Positions 9,232-19,025 of a stretch of 64,000 nucleotides of DNA are shown piece after piece (positions within the stretch are counted from its first letter, which is position 1; every line of letters begins with the position of its first letter). The position numbers were made by a program, and so were the translations under genes. The stretch lies in NCBI RefSeq assembly GCF_000380005.1, contig NZ_KB904188.1, positions 434,001-498,000 of the forward strand, given 5' to 3'. Below the pieces are notes generated by a model, which saw nothing but the letters and a program-made list of their open reading frames with translations, had not been told where the DNA came from and ran no database searches. The DNA is from Streptococcus didelphis DSM 15616 (GTDB lineage Bacteria; Bacillota; Bacilli; Lactobacillales; Streptococcaceae).

Positions 9232-9870
9232 TTAATGTGATTGGTGCATGAAGTACAATAAAGTTTGCAGTTCACTAGTAAGGTCTACATACTGGACAAT
9301 AATACCTTTAGGTACATTTAAATGAACAGGTGAAAAACTTAAAATTCCACGAATACCTGCTTCAATCAATTGGTCAGCAACTTCTTGAGCCTGAGTGCTA
9401 GGCACTGTTAAGATAGCTGTTTCAATCTGCGTTTTTTTAATATGGTCAGTGATTGTAGAGATACCATAGATAGGTATACCATCAGAAGTTTCTGTCCCTA
9501 CCATAGGGTGGCTATCAATATCAAAGCCCATTGCAATTTGCATTTTATTACGATCGTGGAAACGGTAGTGGAGTAAGGCGCGTCCAATATTACCACATCC
9601 TACAAGTAAAACATTAGTGGTAGAGTGGTCATTTAAGAGATCAGCAAAAAAGTTCATCAGTTTATTTACATCATAACCAAATCCACGACGACCTAATTCT
9701 CCAAAGTAGGAAAAGTCACGACGAACAGTCGCAGAGTCAATTCCCATAGCGTCAGCAATTTGTTTTGAACTGGCTTTTTCAATTTGATCAGCATGAAATC
9801 TTTTAAAGATACGATAATAAAGTGATAAACGTTTTGCAGTTGCCTTTGGAATTGATTTGTCAATAGCCAT
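9232..9870 (-). CDS. rex: Redox-sensing transcriptional repressor Rex
   Basis: A 212-residue protein with an N-terminal winged helix ([22 protein letters not shown] at about 35-56, including the recognition helix) and a Rossmann NAD(H)-binding domain with GCGNIG at 91-96, ending in a swapped helix. Rex senses the NADH/NAD+ ratio and represses fermentation genes. Nox, LDH and malic enzyme in this window are plausible members of its regulon. The start is ATG 9870 after AAAGGAG. It leads a short operon with the amidotransferase-like gene. Confidence 0.95.
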   Translation of the reverse strand: MAIDKSIPKATAKRLSLYYRIFKRFHADQIEKASSKQIADAMGIDSATVRRDFSYFGELGRRGFGYDVNKLMNFFADLLNDHSTTNVLLVGCGNIGRALLHYRFHDRNKMQIAMGFDIDSHPMVGTETSDGIPIYGISTITDHIKKTQIETAILTVPSTQAQEVADQLIEAGIRGILSFSPVHLNVPKGIIVQYVDLTSELQTLLYFMHQSH

Positions 9871-9916
9871 TGATTTAGAGCTCCTTTAATTAATTACTGT
9901 AATAATTTCTATTACC

Positions 9917-9946
9917 ATTGTATCAGATAGTTTGTGAAAAACGCAA
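9917..9946 (-). promoter_or_regulatory. rex promoter with a Rex half-site in the spacer
   Basis: On the minus strand, TTGCGT (9941-9946), 18-nt spacer, TACAAT (9917-9922). The spacer contains one TTGTGAA half-site (9932-9938 on the plus strand) but no matching second half, so autoregulation is only a possibility. Confidence 0.55.
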
Positions 9947-9981
9947 CTTTTTTAGCTAGAATTAGCCATTAATTAAGCTAA

Positions 9982-10017
9982 AAAAATCACTAACTAGAAA
10001 ACTAGCTAATGATTTTT
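9982..10017 (-). terminator. Terminator of the prs-csd-DUF1831 operon
   Basis: AAAAATCACTAACTAG (9982-9997) pairs with CTAGCTAATGATTTTT (10002-10017) around a 4-nt loop, with a T-run on the minus strand. Confidence 0.8.
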
Positions 10018-10054
10018 AGTTTACATCTATTTCTTCATAAGCTTTTTAAGGAAA

Positions 10055-10405
10055 TTAAGCGTTAGCTTCTTTGGTAAAGATATTTCTTTCTACTAAGCTA
10101 TTCATGAGGAAATAAAATTTATCTTGTAAGATTTTATGCTTTTCAGATTTGAAAATATTAACAAGTCTTAAGCCAGACTTATCAGTAATAGTTAATTTAA
10201 AGGAAGTTAAGTCCTTATGGATAATAATTTTTAAAAGGAAACCTTCACCTGAATTGGGAACTTCTTCTAAGAGTCTACTTAGTTCGTAATGCCCCAATTT
10301 AGTTTCTGAAAAAGTAGTATCTTTTAGTGTGTATCTTTTAACTGACGGATTTATTGCATAGCGATAATTGCAATCTTTTAGGGCAATTTCTTTTTCAAAT
10401 GCCAT
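10055..10405 (-). CDS. DUF1831 family protein
   Basis: A 116-residue protein with no known function. It matches the small DUF1831 proteins of Lactobacillales, which typically sit next to a cysteine desulfurase. The start is ATG 10405, seven bases after a GGAGG that lies inside the end of the desulfurase gene; a frame reaching TTG 10417 would swallow its own ribosome site. The 11-nt overlap with the desulfurase gene implies translational coupling. The sequence is soluble and shows no cysteines or metal motifs apart from one Cys near the N-terminus. A role with the desulfurase is inference. Confidence 0.8.
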   Translation of the reverse strand: MAFEKEIALKDCNYRYAINPSVKRYTLKDTTFSETKLGHYELSRLLEEVPNSGEGFLLKIIIHKDLTSFKLTITDKSGLRLVNIFKSEKHKILQDKFYFLMNSLVERNIFTKEANA

Positions 10406-11537
10406 TTGAACCTCCAATAATTTTTTTAAGATGTTTTGTTAATAGCAGAATCTCTTCTAAGGTGTTGAGTTCAGAAAATGAAATACGAATAGATTCCTTT
10501 AGCCTTGAAGAATCTTTGCCAAAATAACTTTCTAAGACATGGCTAGGTTCAACAGTTCCTGCAGTACAGGCTGAACCAGTAGAAACTGCAATCCCTTCTA
10601 AGTCAAGGCGTGTTAGTAAAATATCATTTTGAAGGCCTGGAAATCCAATATTAACAACATTGGGCAAGGAATCCAAATTTTTATTAAGGTAATAATCCAT
10701 ACCCTCTAGATGCCCTAGTAAGGCATCATACATTTTTTGGATAAGCTTATTATTATCATCCATATTCTCATAGGCATCTTTTAAGGCTTGACTCATACCT
10801 ACAATGCCAATAAGATTTTCAGTGCTTGCCCGTCTTTTTTCTTCTTGATCACCGCCATGTAGTAAGGGATCAAAAGTAATAGCATTACTATAGAGAAAGC
10901 CTACCCCTTTTGGACCATGAAATTTATGTCCAGAAGCAGATAGTAAATCAATGCCTAAGCTTTGAGGATAAAAAGGAAGTTTTCCAATTATTTGAACAGC
11001 ATCAACATGAAAAACAGCTTGATGATTTTTTAACATCTGACCTATTTCTTCAATAGGTAATAAATCACCTGTTTCGTTATTAGCTGCCATGACGCTAACC
11101 AAAATAGTATCTGTTCTTAAAGCCTCTTTAATCTCTTGTGCGGATATCAAACCATTTTTAGGTTTGATATAAGTTACCTCAAAGTCAAAATTTTTTTCTA
11201 AATAGGCTACAGTATTTAAAACAGAGTGATGCTCAATAGTAGTAGTGATAATATGTTTACCCTTTGTTTGGTTAGCAAGGGCATATCCTTTTATGGCTGT
11301 ATTGTTACTTTCAGTTCCACCAGAAGTGAAAATAATATGTTGGCCGGGAACATTTAAGGACTGAGCAATTGTTTGCCTACAGTCTCTGAGGAGTTGACTA
11401 GCCTGGCGGCCAAAAAAGTGAACACTAGAAGGATTACCAAAGATGGAACCCATGGTTTCTGTCATTACTTTAATAACAGGTTCAGTCAAGGAAGTGGTGG
11501 CAGCGTTGTCAAAATAGACATGATTTTTATTTTTCAT
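10395..11537 (-). CDS. Cysteine desulfurase (NifS/IscS family, class V aminotransferase)
   Basis: A 380-residue PLP enzyme removing sulfur from cysteine for tRNA thiolation or Fe-S assembly. Visible: N-terminal [12 protein letters not shown] lysine 205 in [12 protein letters not shown], and catalytic Cys324 in [17 protein letters not shown]. This is the IscS-like pattern rather than SufS. Its ATG lies 11 nt inside the prs gene and lacks a strong ribosome site of its own, so translation is probably coupled. No iscU or thiI lies in this window. Which acceptor it serves is open. Confidence 0.92.
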   Translation of the reverse strand: MKNKNHVYFDNAATTSLTEPVIKVMTETMGSIFGNPSSVHFFGRQASQLLRDCRQTIAQSLNVPGQHIIFTSGGTESNNTAIKGYALANQTKGKHIITTTIEHHSVLNTVAYLEKNFDFEVTYIKPKNGLISAQEIKEALRTDTILVSVMAANNETGDLLPIEEIGQMLKNHQAVFHVDAVQIIGKLPFYPQSLGIDLLSASGHKFHGPKGVGFLYSNAITFDPLLHGGDQEEKRRASTENLIGIVGMSQALKDAYENMDDNNKLIQKMYDALLGHLEGMDYYLNKNLDSLPNVVNIGFPGLQNDILLTRLDLEGIAVSTGSACTAGTVEPSHVLESYFGKDSSRLKESIRISFSELNTLEEILLLTKHLKKIIGGSNGI

Positions 11538-12498
11538 TTGCTTGATAAGAGAATAATGGGCTTAGTGGTCTTCTTTCATGGATACGTATAATAGCCTCCG
11601 CGATAAGGTCACTAGCAGAAATGTAGGTAACTTTTTGAGGGACAGGATTGATTGTTTTTACAGAATCACTAACAAGGATTTCTTTAATTGGTGCAGCATT
11701 TAATACGTCAGCTGCGCCTCCAGCAAAAAGACCATGACTTGCGACAGCATAAACTTCAGTTGCACCGCCACGTTCTAGAATTTTAGCGGCTTCTGCAAAG
11801 GTTTTACCAGTATTTAAGATATCATCGATAATGATGGCCTTTTTACCTTCTACATCTCCAATAATATAACCTTCTTCACGTTCAGAATCATCCTGAGCAT
11901 AGTCAATAATTGCAATAGGAGAATTCAAGTGCTCTGCCAGGCTTCTTGCTCTTTTGATACCAGAATTTTTAGGGCTAACCACTACCACATCTTCACCAAC
12001 TAAACCTTTTTGTGCATAGTGTTCTGTAAATAAAGGAACAGTGAAAAGATTATCAACAGGTATATCAAAAAAACCTTGAACCTGTACGGCATGCAAATCT
12101 AAAGTAACAACCCTATCAATTCCTGCTTTTGTTAGCATGTTTGCTACAAGTTTTGCTGTAATAGGCTCACGAGAGTGAGCTACACGATCTTGACGAGAAT
12201 AGCCAAAATAGGGAAGGACAACGGTTACAGTATTAGCACTAGCTCGTTTGCAGGCGTCAACCATTATCAATAATTCCCATAAATTATTATTTACAGGGAA
12301 GCTGGTAGATTGGATAATATAAATATCATCACCACGAACTGTTTCTTCAATGTTAATCATGATTTCACCATCTGAAAATTGACGTGATGAAATCTTACCA
12401 AGTTTGATACCTGAAGCTTCAGAAATTTTCTGAGCAATAGGAAGATTGGAAGTTAGTGAAAACAGTTTGATTTGTTTATCAGCATAATCTTGAGTCAT
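11527..12498 (-). CDS. prs: Ribose-phosphate pyrophosphokinase (PRPP synthetase)
   Basis: A 323-residue class I PRPP synthetase making PRPP from ribose-5-phosphate and ATP for nucleotide, His and Trp synthesis. Motifs: the flexible-loop YFGYSRQDR, the [17 protein letters not shown] region, and PRPP-binding [13 protein letters not shown]. The start is ATG 12498 ([13 protein letters not shown]), which fits the family length and has AAGGAG upstream; the frame stays open to 12564 but that start has no ribosome site. It heads the prs-csd-DUF1831 operon through 11-nt overlaps. Confidence 0.94.
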   Translation of the reverse strand: MTQDYADKQIKLFSLTSNLPIAQKISEASGIKLGKISSRQFSDGEIMINIEETVRGDDIYIIQSTSFPVNNNLWELLIMVDACKRASANTVTVVLPYFGYSRQDRVAHSREPITAKLVANMLTKAGIDRVVTLDLHAVQVQGFFDIPVDNLFTVPLFTEHYAQKGLVGEDVVVVSPKNSGIKRARSLAEHLNSPIAIIDYAQDDSEREEGYIIGDVEGKKAIIIDDILNTGKTFAEAAKILERGGATEVYAVASHGLFAGGAADVLNAAPIKEILVSDSVKTINPVPQKVTYISASDLIAEAIIRIHERRPLSPLFSYQANEK

Positions 12499-12613
12499 GA
12501 AAATGTTTGCTCCTTGCTTTTTATAGAGAGTTGCTATTTGAATAGAAACTCCTTGCTTACTCATACAAGACTATTTTAACAAAAAAAGAGAAAAAATGCA
12601 GTTTCTATCTCTA

Positions 12614-13189
12614 TTAATTCTTGTCTTTATAAAGTGCTTTTGTAAATCTTGCGACCTTACTTTTAGCATATTTGAATGCAATCTTATTTTCAGATAAGAA
12701 GTTATGAAAGTCTTCTTGGCCTTTTAGGGGGTTATCAACCTCAAGTTCTAATTCATAATCAATAGTGGAAAGATAGTGATTGTAATCAAGAGCCATTTTA
12801 CCAATTGGAGTTATACTTTCACGACGTATGGTAGTTAAGGAACCAAAATTTCTTAATTGAGAAAGGGGAATACCCGCCTTTTTCATTATGTCTAGAGCAG
12901 GAGAATCAGGAATATGACAACTAGCAATAAGATCTTTGGCTTCTTGTAATTCAAGTGAGAGATTGTACTCACGATTTCCATTTTCTTCAGGTACCTTTAA
13001 GGTCATCTCAGCCTTAGATTGAAGGGTCCTGATTCGTAGTGACATATGAGCAGCTTTGAGAGCATAATCTGGGGTATCTATATAATAATTTGTCTGGCTA
13101 ATGGGTTTGATGTGCGACATTTGTTTAAGTAAACGTTGGTATTCATCTTTAGTAAGCAAGCTTTTAAATTCGATTTCAAGTTCAGACAT
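12614..13189 (-). CDS. CYTH domain protein (triphosphate tunnel metalloenzyme)
   Basis: A 191-residue protein whose N-terminus has the CYTH signature ExExK (ELEIEFK, residues about 3-8), followed by alternating charged strands such as LSLRIR-type LRIRTL and MTLKVPEE that line the tunnel. Family members act on inorganic triphosphate or thiamine triphosphate; the substrate here is not known. It is divergent from relQ, a Firmicute-wide arrangement. The linkage with a small alarmone synthetase and NAD kinase suggests a role in phosphate-rich nucleotide metabolism, which is inference. Confidence 0.88.
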   Translation of the reverse strand: MSELEIEFKSLLTKDEYQRLLKQMSHIKPISQTNYYIDTPDYALKAAHMSLRIRTLQSKAEMTLKVPEENGNREYNLSLELQEAKDLIASCHIPDSPALDIMKKAGIPLSQLRNFGSLTTIRRESITPIGKMALDYNHYLSTIDYELELEVDNPLKGQEDFHNFLSENKIAFKYAKSKVARFTKALYKDKN

Positions 13190-13282
13190 GTAACATTCCT
13201 TTTAGGGGTATTTTATGCTATAATAAGTTGTTATTTCAATTTTATATTAAAGTAATTTGTTTGACAAGAAAGGAGTAGTAGT

Positions 13283-13954
13283 GTGCCTTTAGATTGGGAA
13301 GAATTCTTAGATCCTTATATACAAACAGTAGGTGAATTAAAGATAAAACTTCGGGGTATTCGAAAGCAATTCCGAAAACAGAACCGTTATTCACCAATAG
13401 AATTCGTAACAGGACGTGTTAAGTCAGTTGAAAGTATTAGAGAAAAGATGCTTTTAAGAGGTGTTTTGGATGAAAATATTGTCCAAGACATTCATGACAT
13501 TGCTGGTTTAAGAGTCATGGTTCAATTTGTTGATGATATTGAGGAAGTTCTTAACCTTATTCGTCAAAGAGAAGATATGACAATTGTTTACGAGCGTGAT
13601 TACATAACTAACATGAAAGAAAGTGGTTATCGTTCTTATCATGTCGTTGTTGAATATCCTGTGGAAACAATTGCAGGTCAAAAAAAAGTTTTAGCTGAAA
13701 TTCAAATTAGAACACTGGCTATGAACTTTTGGGCTACTATTGAACATTCTCTTAACTATAAATATAAGGGAGAGTTTCCTGAAGAAATAAAAACAAGACT
13801 ATCTACTACTGGTAAAATTGCTTTAGAACTTGATGAAGAAATGAGAAAAATACGTGAGGATATACGCGAAGCCCAACTATTGTTTGACCCAGGCAGTCGT
13901 AATTTTAGTGATGGTGTAGGAAACAGTGATGACACAGATGAATTATACAGATAA
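13283..13954 (+). CDS. relQ: Small alarmone (p)ppGpp synthetase
   Basis: A 223-residue single-domain synthetase lacking the hydrolase and regulatory domains of RelA. It shows the RelA/SpoT synthetase landmarks [26 protein letters not shown] and [22 protein letters not shown]. It makes (p)ppGpp from GTP/GDP under stress. The start is GTG 13283 ([10 protein letters not shown]), with AAAGGAG eight bases upstream. An extended -10 box TGCTATAAT (13217-13225) is the likely promoter. It overlaps nadK by 26 nt, heading relQ-nadK-rluD-pta. Confidence 0.94.
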   Translation: MPLDWEEFLDPYIQTVGELKIKLRGIRKQFRKQNRYSPIEFVTGRVKSVESIREKMLLRGVLDENIVQDIHDIAGLRVMVQFVDDIEEVLNLIRQREDMTIVYERDYITNMKESGYRSYHVVVEYPVETIAGQKKVLAEIQIRTLAMNFWATIEHSLNYKYKGEFPEEIKTRLSTTGKIALELDEEMRKIREDIREAQLLFDPGSRNFSDGVGNSDDTDELYR

Positions 13955-14765
13955 GACTACTCGGGTAGCAATAATAGCTAATGGAAAATACCAAAGTAAA
14001 CGTGTGGCTTCAAAACTGTTTTCAGTTTTTAAAGATGATCCTGATTTTTATCTTTCAAAGAAAAATCCAGATATTGTAATCTCCATTGGTGGAGATGGCA
14101 TGCTTTTATCAGCCTTTCATATGTATGAAAAAGAATTGGACAGAGTTCGGTTTGTTGGTGTTCATACAGGTCATCTGGGATTTTATACCGATTATCGTGA
14201 TTTTGAAGTTGATAAATTGATAGAAAATTTACGAACAGATAAGGGAGAGAAAATTTCTTATCCGATTCTCAAGGTTGTCATAACCTTAGACGATGGGAGA
14301 GTTATTAAAGCGAGAGCCTTAAATGAAGCAACTGTTAAAAGGATTGAAAAAACAATGGTTGCAGATGTGATTATAAACAATGTTAAATTTGAAAGCTTTC
14401 GAGGAGATGGTATTTTAGTTTCAACTCCAACAGGTAGTACAGCCTATAATAAATCTTTAGGAGGTTCTATATTACATCCAACAATTGAAGCTCTGCAATT
14501 GACTGAAATTTCAAGTTTAAATAACCTTATCTTTAGAACTGTAGGCTCTTCTTTAATCATCCCTAAAAAAGATAAAATAGAGATAGTGCCTCAAAGGATG
14601 GGAATTTATACCATTTCTATTGATAATAAGACCTATAATCTGAAAAATGTTACTAAGCTTGAGTACTTTATCGATGCTAAAAACATTAATTTTGTTTCAA
14701 CCCCCAGTCATACCAGTTTTTGGGAACGGGTTAAAGATGCTTTTATTGGGGAAATAGAATCATGA
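13929..14765 (+). CDS. nadK: NAD kinase
   Basis: A 278-residue enzyme phosphorylating NAD to NADP. The diagnostic GGDG is at 54-57 ([13 protein letters not shown]), and the second conserved block is [16 protein letters not shown]. The likely start is ATG 13929 (MTQMNYTDK); a GTG three bases upstream and an ATG at 13938 are alternatives. The start lies inside relQ, and the stop overlaps the next gene by the ATGA arrangement, so the operon is translationally coupled. Confidence 0.95.
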   Translation: MTQMNYTDKTTRVAIIANGKYQSKRVASKLFSVFKDDPDFYLSKKNPDIVISIGGDGMLLSAFHMYEKELDRVRFVGVHTGHLGFYTDYRDFEVDKLIENLRTDKGEKISYPILKVVITLDDGRVIKARALNEATVKRIEKTMVADVIINNVKFESFRGDGILVSTPTGSTAYNKSLGGSILHPTIEALQLTEISSLNNLIFRTVGSSLIIPKKDKIEIVPQRMGIYTISIDNKTYNLKNVTKLEYFIDAKNINFVSTPSHTSFWERVKDAFIGEIES

Positions 14766-15667
14766 GGTTTGATTTTATAGCAGACAAGAAAACCAAGGTT
14801 AAAACGCTTTTAAAGGGTCATGATGTTTCAAAAAATTTACTTGCTAAAGTTAAATATAAGGGTGGAAGCATTCTTGTTAATGATAGAGAAGAAAATGCTA
14901 TTTATCTCTTAGATATTGGTGATAGAGTAACGATTCATATACCCGATGAAGAAGCTTTTGAAAAGTTAACTCCTATTTCCCATCCCTTAGATATTGTTTA
15001 TGAAGATGAACATTTTTTAATTTTAAATAAGCCAGTTGGCTATGCCAGTATTCCTAGTGTCAATCATTCCAATACAATTGCTAACTTTATTAAGGCTTAT
15101 TATTTAGAAAAAAATTACCCTAATAAACAAGTGCATATTGTTACAAGACTAGATAGAGATACCAGTGGTTTAATGCTCTTTGCTAAACACGGCTATGCCC
15201 ATGCTAGATTAGATAAGCAACTACAAAAAAGAAGCATTGAAAAACATTATTTAGCACTGGTTTCAGGTAGTGGAGAGCTTGCTGCTGAAGGAGACATTGT
15301 TGAACCTATTGGCAGGTCAAAAGATAGTATTATAACAAGGACTGTTGACCCTATGGGTAAATATGCTAGAACAAGCTATAAAGTCCTTGCTAGCTATCCT
15401 GAAAATGTTCATTTAGTTGATATAAAATTACATACAGGCCGGACCCATCAGATAAGAGTTCATTTTTCTCACATTGGTTTTCCTTTGTTGGGAGATGATC
15501 TTTATGGAGGTCGCTTAGACTTAGGTATTCAACGACAAGCTTTGCATTGTCATTATTTGGCTTTTCATAATCCTTTTACGAAAAATGAAAGCATTTATAA
15601 ATTAAATTTGACAGATGACTTTGAGGAAGTTATCATGGATTTACAGAAAAAAAGAAGTGAGGTATAA
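14762..15667 (+). CDS. RluD-family pseudouridine synthase
   Basis: A 301-residue RNA-modifying enzyme with the RluA/RluD signature [16 protein letters not shown] (catalytic Asp131) and [12 protein letters not shown] further on. The first 60 residues resemble a degenerate S4 RNA-binding fold ([16 protein letters not shown]). The target uridine in rRNA or tRNA cannot be read from sequence. It begins ATGA inside the nadK stop codon and ends seven bases before pta. This nadK-rlu-pta order is usual in streptococci. Confidence 0.9.
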   Translation: MRFDFIADKKTKVKTLLKGHDVSKNLLAKVKYKGGSILVNDREENAIYLLDIGDRVTIHIPDEEAFEKLTPISHPLDIVYEDEHFLILNKPVGYASIPSVNHSNTIANFIKAYYLEKNYPNKQVHIVTRLDRDTSGLMLFAKHGYAHARLDKQLQKRSIEKHYLALVSGSGELAAEGDIVEPIGRSKDSIITRTVDPMGKYARTSYKVLASYPENVHLVDIKLHTGRTHQIRVHFSHIGFPLLGDDLYGGRLDLGIQRQALHCHYLAFHNPFTKNESIYKLNLTDDFEEVIMDLQKKRSEV

Positions 15668-15673
15668 AAACTA

Positions 15674-16669
15674 ATGGGTATCAGAAGTTTATTTGGAGGT
15701 CTAAGAGAAAAAGTAGTAGGTAAGAACGTAAAAATTGTTTTTCCAGAAGGAAATGATGAACGCGTTGTCCGTGCTGCTGCTCGTCTTAAATTTGAAGGTT
15801 TGGCTGAGCCAATTATTCTAGGAGAAGCTGACAAAGTCCGAGAATTACTAGCACAATTAGGCTTTGCTGATCAAGATTATATCATTATTAATCCTGAAGA
15901 TTACCAAGATTTTGAAAAAATGAAGGCTGAGTTTGTTGACATTCGTAAAGGAAAAGCAAGTCTTGAAGATGCTGATAAACTGCTTAGAGATGTCAATTAT
16001 TTTGGTGTAATGCTTGTTAAAATGGGCTTGGCTGATGGTATGGTATCCGGTGCTATCCATTCAACTGCTGATACTGTTCGTCCTGCACTTCAAATTATTA
16101 AAACCAAACCAGGTATTTCACGTACTTCAGGTGTTTTCTTGATGAACCGTGAAAATACTAACGAACGTTATGTTTTTGCTGATTGTGCTATTAATATTGA
16201 CCCAAGTGCTCAAGAACTAGCTGAAATTGCTGTTAATACAGCTGAAACAGCAGCCATTTTTGATATTGACCCTAAAATTGCTATGCTAAGTTTTTCAACT
16301 AAGGGTAGTGGTAAAGCACCACAAGTTGAGAAAGTAGCTGAGGCAACAAGAATTGCAAAAGATCTAAATCCAAATCTAGCACTAGATGGAGAATTACAAT
16401 TTGATGCAGCTTTTGTTCCTGAAACAGCAGCTATCAAAGCACCAGATTCAAACGTAGCAGGCCAAGCAAATACTTTTATTTTCCCAGATTTACAGTCTGG
16501 AAATATTGGCTATAAAATTGCTCAACGTCTAGGCATGTTTGATGCTATTGGACCAATCCTACAAGGTTTAAATAAACCTGTAAATGATCTATCACGTGGT
16601 TCAAGCGCTGAGGATATTTATAAACTAGGTATTATTACAGCTGCTCAAGCTTTGGGCACTTTAGATTAA
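15674..16669 (+). CDS. pta: Phosphate acetyltransferase
   Basis: A 331-residue short-form Pta interconverting acetyl-CoA and acetyl phosphate, feeding acetate kinase for ATP in mixed-acid fermentation. Landmarks: VFPEGNDERVVRAAARL near the N-terminus, GMVSGAIHSTADTVRPALQII, SFSTKGSGKAP and the C-terminal GLNKPVNDLSRGSSAEDIY. It ends the relQ operon; the GAGGT ribosome site overlaps the rluD stop. Its codon usage is more biased toward preferred codons than that of its neighbours, as expected of a highly expressed enzyme. Confidence 0.95.
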   Translation: MGIRSLFGGLREKVVGKNVKIVFPEGNDERVVRAAARLKFEGLAEPIILGEADKVRELLAQLGFADQDYIIINPEDYQDFEKMKAEFVDIRKGKASLEDADKLLRDVNYFGVMLVKMGLADGMVSGAIHSTADTVRPALQIIKTKPGISRTSGVFLMNRENTNERYVFADCAINIDPSAQELAEIAVNTAETAAIFDIDPKIAMLSFSTKGSGKAPQVEKVAEATRIAKDLNPNLALDGELQFDAAFVPETAAIKAPDSNVAGQANTFIFPDLQSGNIGYKIAQRLGMFDAIGPILQGLNKPVNDLSRGSSAEDIYKLGIITAAQALGTLD

Positions 16670-16676
16670 TCATACA

Positions 16677-16702
16677 AAAAGCCATCAGCTCAGATGGCTT
16701 TT
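16677..16702 (+). terminator. Terminator of the relQ-pta operon
   Basis: AAAAGCCATC (16677-16686), loop AGCTCA, GATGGCTTTT (16693-16702): a perfect 10-bp stem. Confidence 0.88.
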
Positions 16703-16734
16703 CAGCTAAGAAAGATATAGGGAGGTAGAGCAGA

Positions 16735-17499
16735 ATGTCAGAAATAGTATTGGTCACAGGAGCTTCTGCAGGCTTTGGACAAGCCATTGTAGCTAAATTA
16801 GTCAGTGATGGTTATAAGGTCATCGGGGCTGCACGCCGACTGGAGAAATTAAAAGAACTTGAAAGACAGTTTGGTTCTGAACATTTTTATGCTCTACAAA
16901 TGGATGTCTCAAGCAGATCCACTGTTGATGCTGCCTTATCACAGTTATCTGAAAAATGGCAAAAAATTGATATTCTAATCAATAATGCTGGCTTAGCTCT
17001 AGGTTTAGATAAAGCCTATGAAGCTAATTTTGATGACTGGATAACCATGATAAATACCAATATTGTAGGTTTGACTTATTTGACGCATAAGCTATTACCT
17101 CAAATGATAGAAAGAAATAAAGGTACCATTATTAATCTAGGATCAACTGCAGGTACCATCCCTTATCCTGGAGCAAATATCTATGGTGCAAGCAAGGCTT
17201 TCGTTAAACAATTTTCCTTAAACTTGCGAGCTGACGTGGCTGGAAAAAATATTCGTGTGACTAATATTGAGCCTGGCCTTTGTGAAGGTACCGAGTTTTC
17301 CTCAGTCCGTTTTAAAGGGGATAAGGAGCGAGTGAAATCTCTTTATGAGGGAGCGCATGCCATCAGACCTATAGACATTGCTAACACGGTTTCTTGGGTT
17401 ATTGCACAACCAGCTCACCTTAATATTAATCGAATTGAGATGATGCCTGTCTCACAAAGCTATGGACCTCAACCAGTTTATAGAGATACTAAATTCTAG
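16735..17499 (+). CDS. Short-chain dehydrogenase/reductase (YdfG-like NADP-dependent oxidoreductase)
   Basis: A 254-residue classical SDR. The cofactor site is TGASAGFG at 8-15, the structural NNAG is at 83-86, and the catalytic Ser137, Tyr150 and Lys154 (YGASK) are present. Arg residues after the Rossmann loop (GAARRLEKL) favour NADPH. It is closest in pattern to YdfG/serine-3-dehydrogenase-like enzymes acting on 3-hydroxy acids. The natural substrate is unknown. Single gene with AGGGAGGT ribosome site, flanked by terminators. Confidence 0.88.
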   Translation: MSEIVLVTGASAGFGQAIVAKLVSDGYKVIGAARRLEKLKELERQFGSEHFYALQMDVSSRSTVDAALSQLSEKWQKIDILINNAGLALGLDKAYEANFDDWITMINTNIVGLTYLTHKLLPQMIERNKGTIINLGSTAGTIPYPGANIYGASKAFVKQFSLNLRADVAGKNIRVTNIEPGLCEGTEFSSVRFKGDKERVKSLYEGAHAIRPIDIANTVSWVIAQPAHLNINRIEMMPVSQSYGPQPVYRDTKF

Positions 17500-17529
17500 T
17501 TTTTTTAATGATAAAGATAGTAAATGGAG

Positions 17530-17565
17530 CTCCCTCAGATCTTTTAAAGATATTAGGGAGTTTTT
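17530..17565 (+). terminator. Terminator after the SDR gene
   Basis: CTCCCT (17530-17535) pairs with AGGGAG (17555-17560), with additional inner pairing around ATCTTTTAAAGAT, then TTTTT. Confidence 0.7.
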
Positions 17566-17612
17566 GCATGCTCAAAAAGTCTGCAAAATATATTCAGCCT
17601 AAATGAAATATT

Positions 17613-18308
17613 TTAAATATCGTCAGAGATAGAGGGACCTGATGTCACATCTGACCAGCCAACAATTACCTGTGCAGTTTCTTCTAAGTATTGAGCTAAG
17701 ATGGGTTTGAAATCTTGAACAATATCAAAACTTCCTAAATAGTTATTTTGCTGATCTCTAAGTGCATAATAAGACTGGAAATAGATATGATCCAAAGAGG
17801 CATTTGCTAGGAGAAAGTGCCTAACTAGGGGTTGCTTAGATTTCTTAAATTCTTCATAAATCCAAGTTTCTAACTGATTTTCGTGATCCGTAAAGAAACT
17901 TCCATTAAATTGCTGATTATGGATGATGAACTTTCCTTTTGAATCCGCAATACGAACTTGATAGGGATAGTAATCTAGCCAGTTCCAATTAAGCTTTTGA
18001 TAGAATTGACTTAATAATTGGCTCATTTCCAATATGTAAGATGCCTCCTTGAATAAGTCCTCAGTAATAAGGAAGCAATTTTCCTCAGCTTTTTCAGAAA
18101 ATCTTAGGGTAGGTAGCGAAAAATTAGCTCTTGTAAAAGTAAAAATACCTTGGTAGTTTCCAGAAATATCGCTCTGAGTAGGTATGTCTTCAACTATGTT
18201 TAGGGAAAAAAGACTTCCATAGTATTCTTGTATTTTTTCATAGAAATAAGTTTGAAATAAGCTATCTTTTTCTCTAATAGCTAAAATATTATAGATATTC
18301 TTGTTCAT
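17613..18308 (-). CDS. PAS-like domain protein of unknown function
   Basis: A 231-residue soluble protein, acidic, with no membrane segment. The region about 118-205 (VRIADSKGKFIIHNQQFN through YALRDQQNNYLGSFDIVQDF) has the strand-helix rhythm of a PAS fold and resembles the PAS part of DUF438-type proteins. No kinase, HTH or metal motif is present. It is transcribed alone, with start ATG 18308 and only a weak ribosome site. The call is structural resemblance only; the function is unknown. Confidence 0.6.
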   Translation of the reverse strand: MNKNIYNILAIREKDSLFQTYFYEKIQEYYGSLFSLNIVEDIPTQSDISGNYQGIFTFTRANFSLPTLRFSEKAEENCFLITEDLFKEASYILEMSQLLSQFYQKLNWNWLDYYPYQVRIADSKGKFIIHNQQFNGSFFTDHENQLETWIYEEFKKSKQPLVRHFLLANASLDHIYFQSYYALRDQQNNYLGSFDIVQDFKPILAQYLEETAQVIVGWSDVTSGPSISDDI

Positions 18309-18390
18309 ATTCCTATGATAACGAGAAAAGTTTTAAATAGCAATTAATGCGTCTATTCTTAAGGAGAGGATATGAGAATACTAGGTATTT

Positions 18391-18588
18391 ATGACTATTA
18401 TTGAAGGTATAGTTAAAATGTTTGACTTATTGAAAGCGCAATATTATAATGATGGGAGCATTAAGAAGTTTTTTTCTTCCTTTTAAAAAACTATCCTATT
18501 GGCTGTTGATGTCTTATTAGTAGGGCTTATATGTCTTTATGATAGAAGAAAAGTTCCTAAATGTAATTTAAAGTTGAGAGAAAAATGA
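18391..18588 (+). pseudogene. Probable decayed small membrane-protein gene with in-frame stop
   Basis: From ATG 18391 one frame reads MTIIEGIVKMFDLLKAQYYN and on to a TAA at 18484-18486, then continues open as KTILLAVDVLLVGLICLYDR and ends at TGA 18586-18588. That last stop overlaps the MarR start as ATGA, the usual operon junction. The second half is a clear membrane helix with a positive C-terminal flank. One point mutation would restore about 65 residues. A second, out-of-frame ATG at 18372 has a strong AAGGAGAGGAT site but gives only 10 codons. I read this as a broken small gene heading the MarR-ABC operon. Confidence 0.4.
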
Positions 18589-19025
18589 CAGAACTAGAAG
18601 AACAATCAAAGTCTATTTTTAAATTATTAGACCAACAAAGAAGTATCTATGAGAACTATTCTAGGAAACACTATCTTCAAGGAAGAAGTTTTCAAATTTT
18701 ACTTTGGATTTATTACAATCCAAATGGTGTTTCACAAAAGTTTTTAGTTGAAAAGACCCTTGCAACAAAGCAGGTGGTCAATACCACAATAAAAAACTGG
18801 TTAAAAAAGAACTATATCATCTTAAAAGCAGATCCAGCTGATAGGAGGCAAAAATTAGTTTTACTTACTGAGGAAGGTAAGCAATTAGTTAAAACCATTG
18901 TGGAGCCTTTGGAGGCTCTTGAGATGAAAGCCTTATTGCAACTAGAAGAAGAGGAAAGAGAGTCCTTGGTCTTTCTTTTGAAAAAATACACAGCTTCCTT
19001 AGCAAAGGAAATGGAGAAGTTATGA
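18585..19025 (+). CDS. MarR-family transcriptional regulator
   Basis: A 146-residue protein with the winged helix of MarR: GVSQKFLVEKTLATKQVVNT as helix-turn-helix at about 48-70 and the wing ADPADRRQKLVLLTEEG at about 84-100, followed by a long dimerisation helix. Its stop overlaps the start of the ABC ATPase gene by four bases, so it is very probably the regulator of that transporter. The ligand is unknown. Confidence 0.88.
   Translation: MTELEEQSKSIFKLLDQQRSIYENYSRKHYLQGRSFQILLWIYYNPNGVSQKFLVEKTLATKQVVNTTIKNWLKKNYIILKADPADRRQKLVLLTEEGKQLVKTIVEPLEALEMKALLQLEEEERESLVFLLKKYTASLAKEMEKL

Noticed and set aside
9925..9950. Full Rex operator in front of rex
   Set aside because: Only one half-site (TTGTGAA) is present; the other side (AACTTTT) does not match TTCACAA.
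12498..12564. N-terminal extension of Prs to 12564
   Set aside because: No ribosome site there, and it makes the protein 22 residues longer than the family norm.
15595..16437. Three minus-strand frames across rluD-pta
   Set aside because: Antisense to strongly coding, well-conserved genes; no start signals or family resemblance.
18372..18404. Leader peptide MRILGIYDYY with strong ribosome site
   Set aside because: Ten codons without regulatory-codon runs or attenuator hairpins; more likely part of the decayed gene region.
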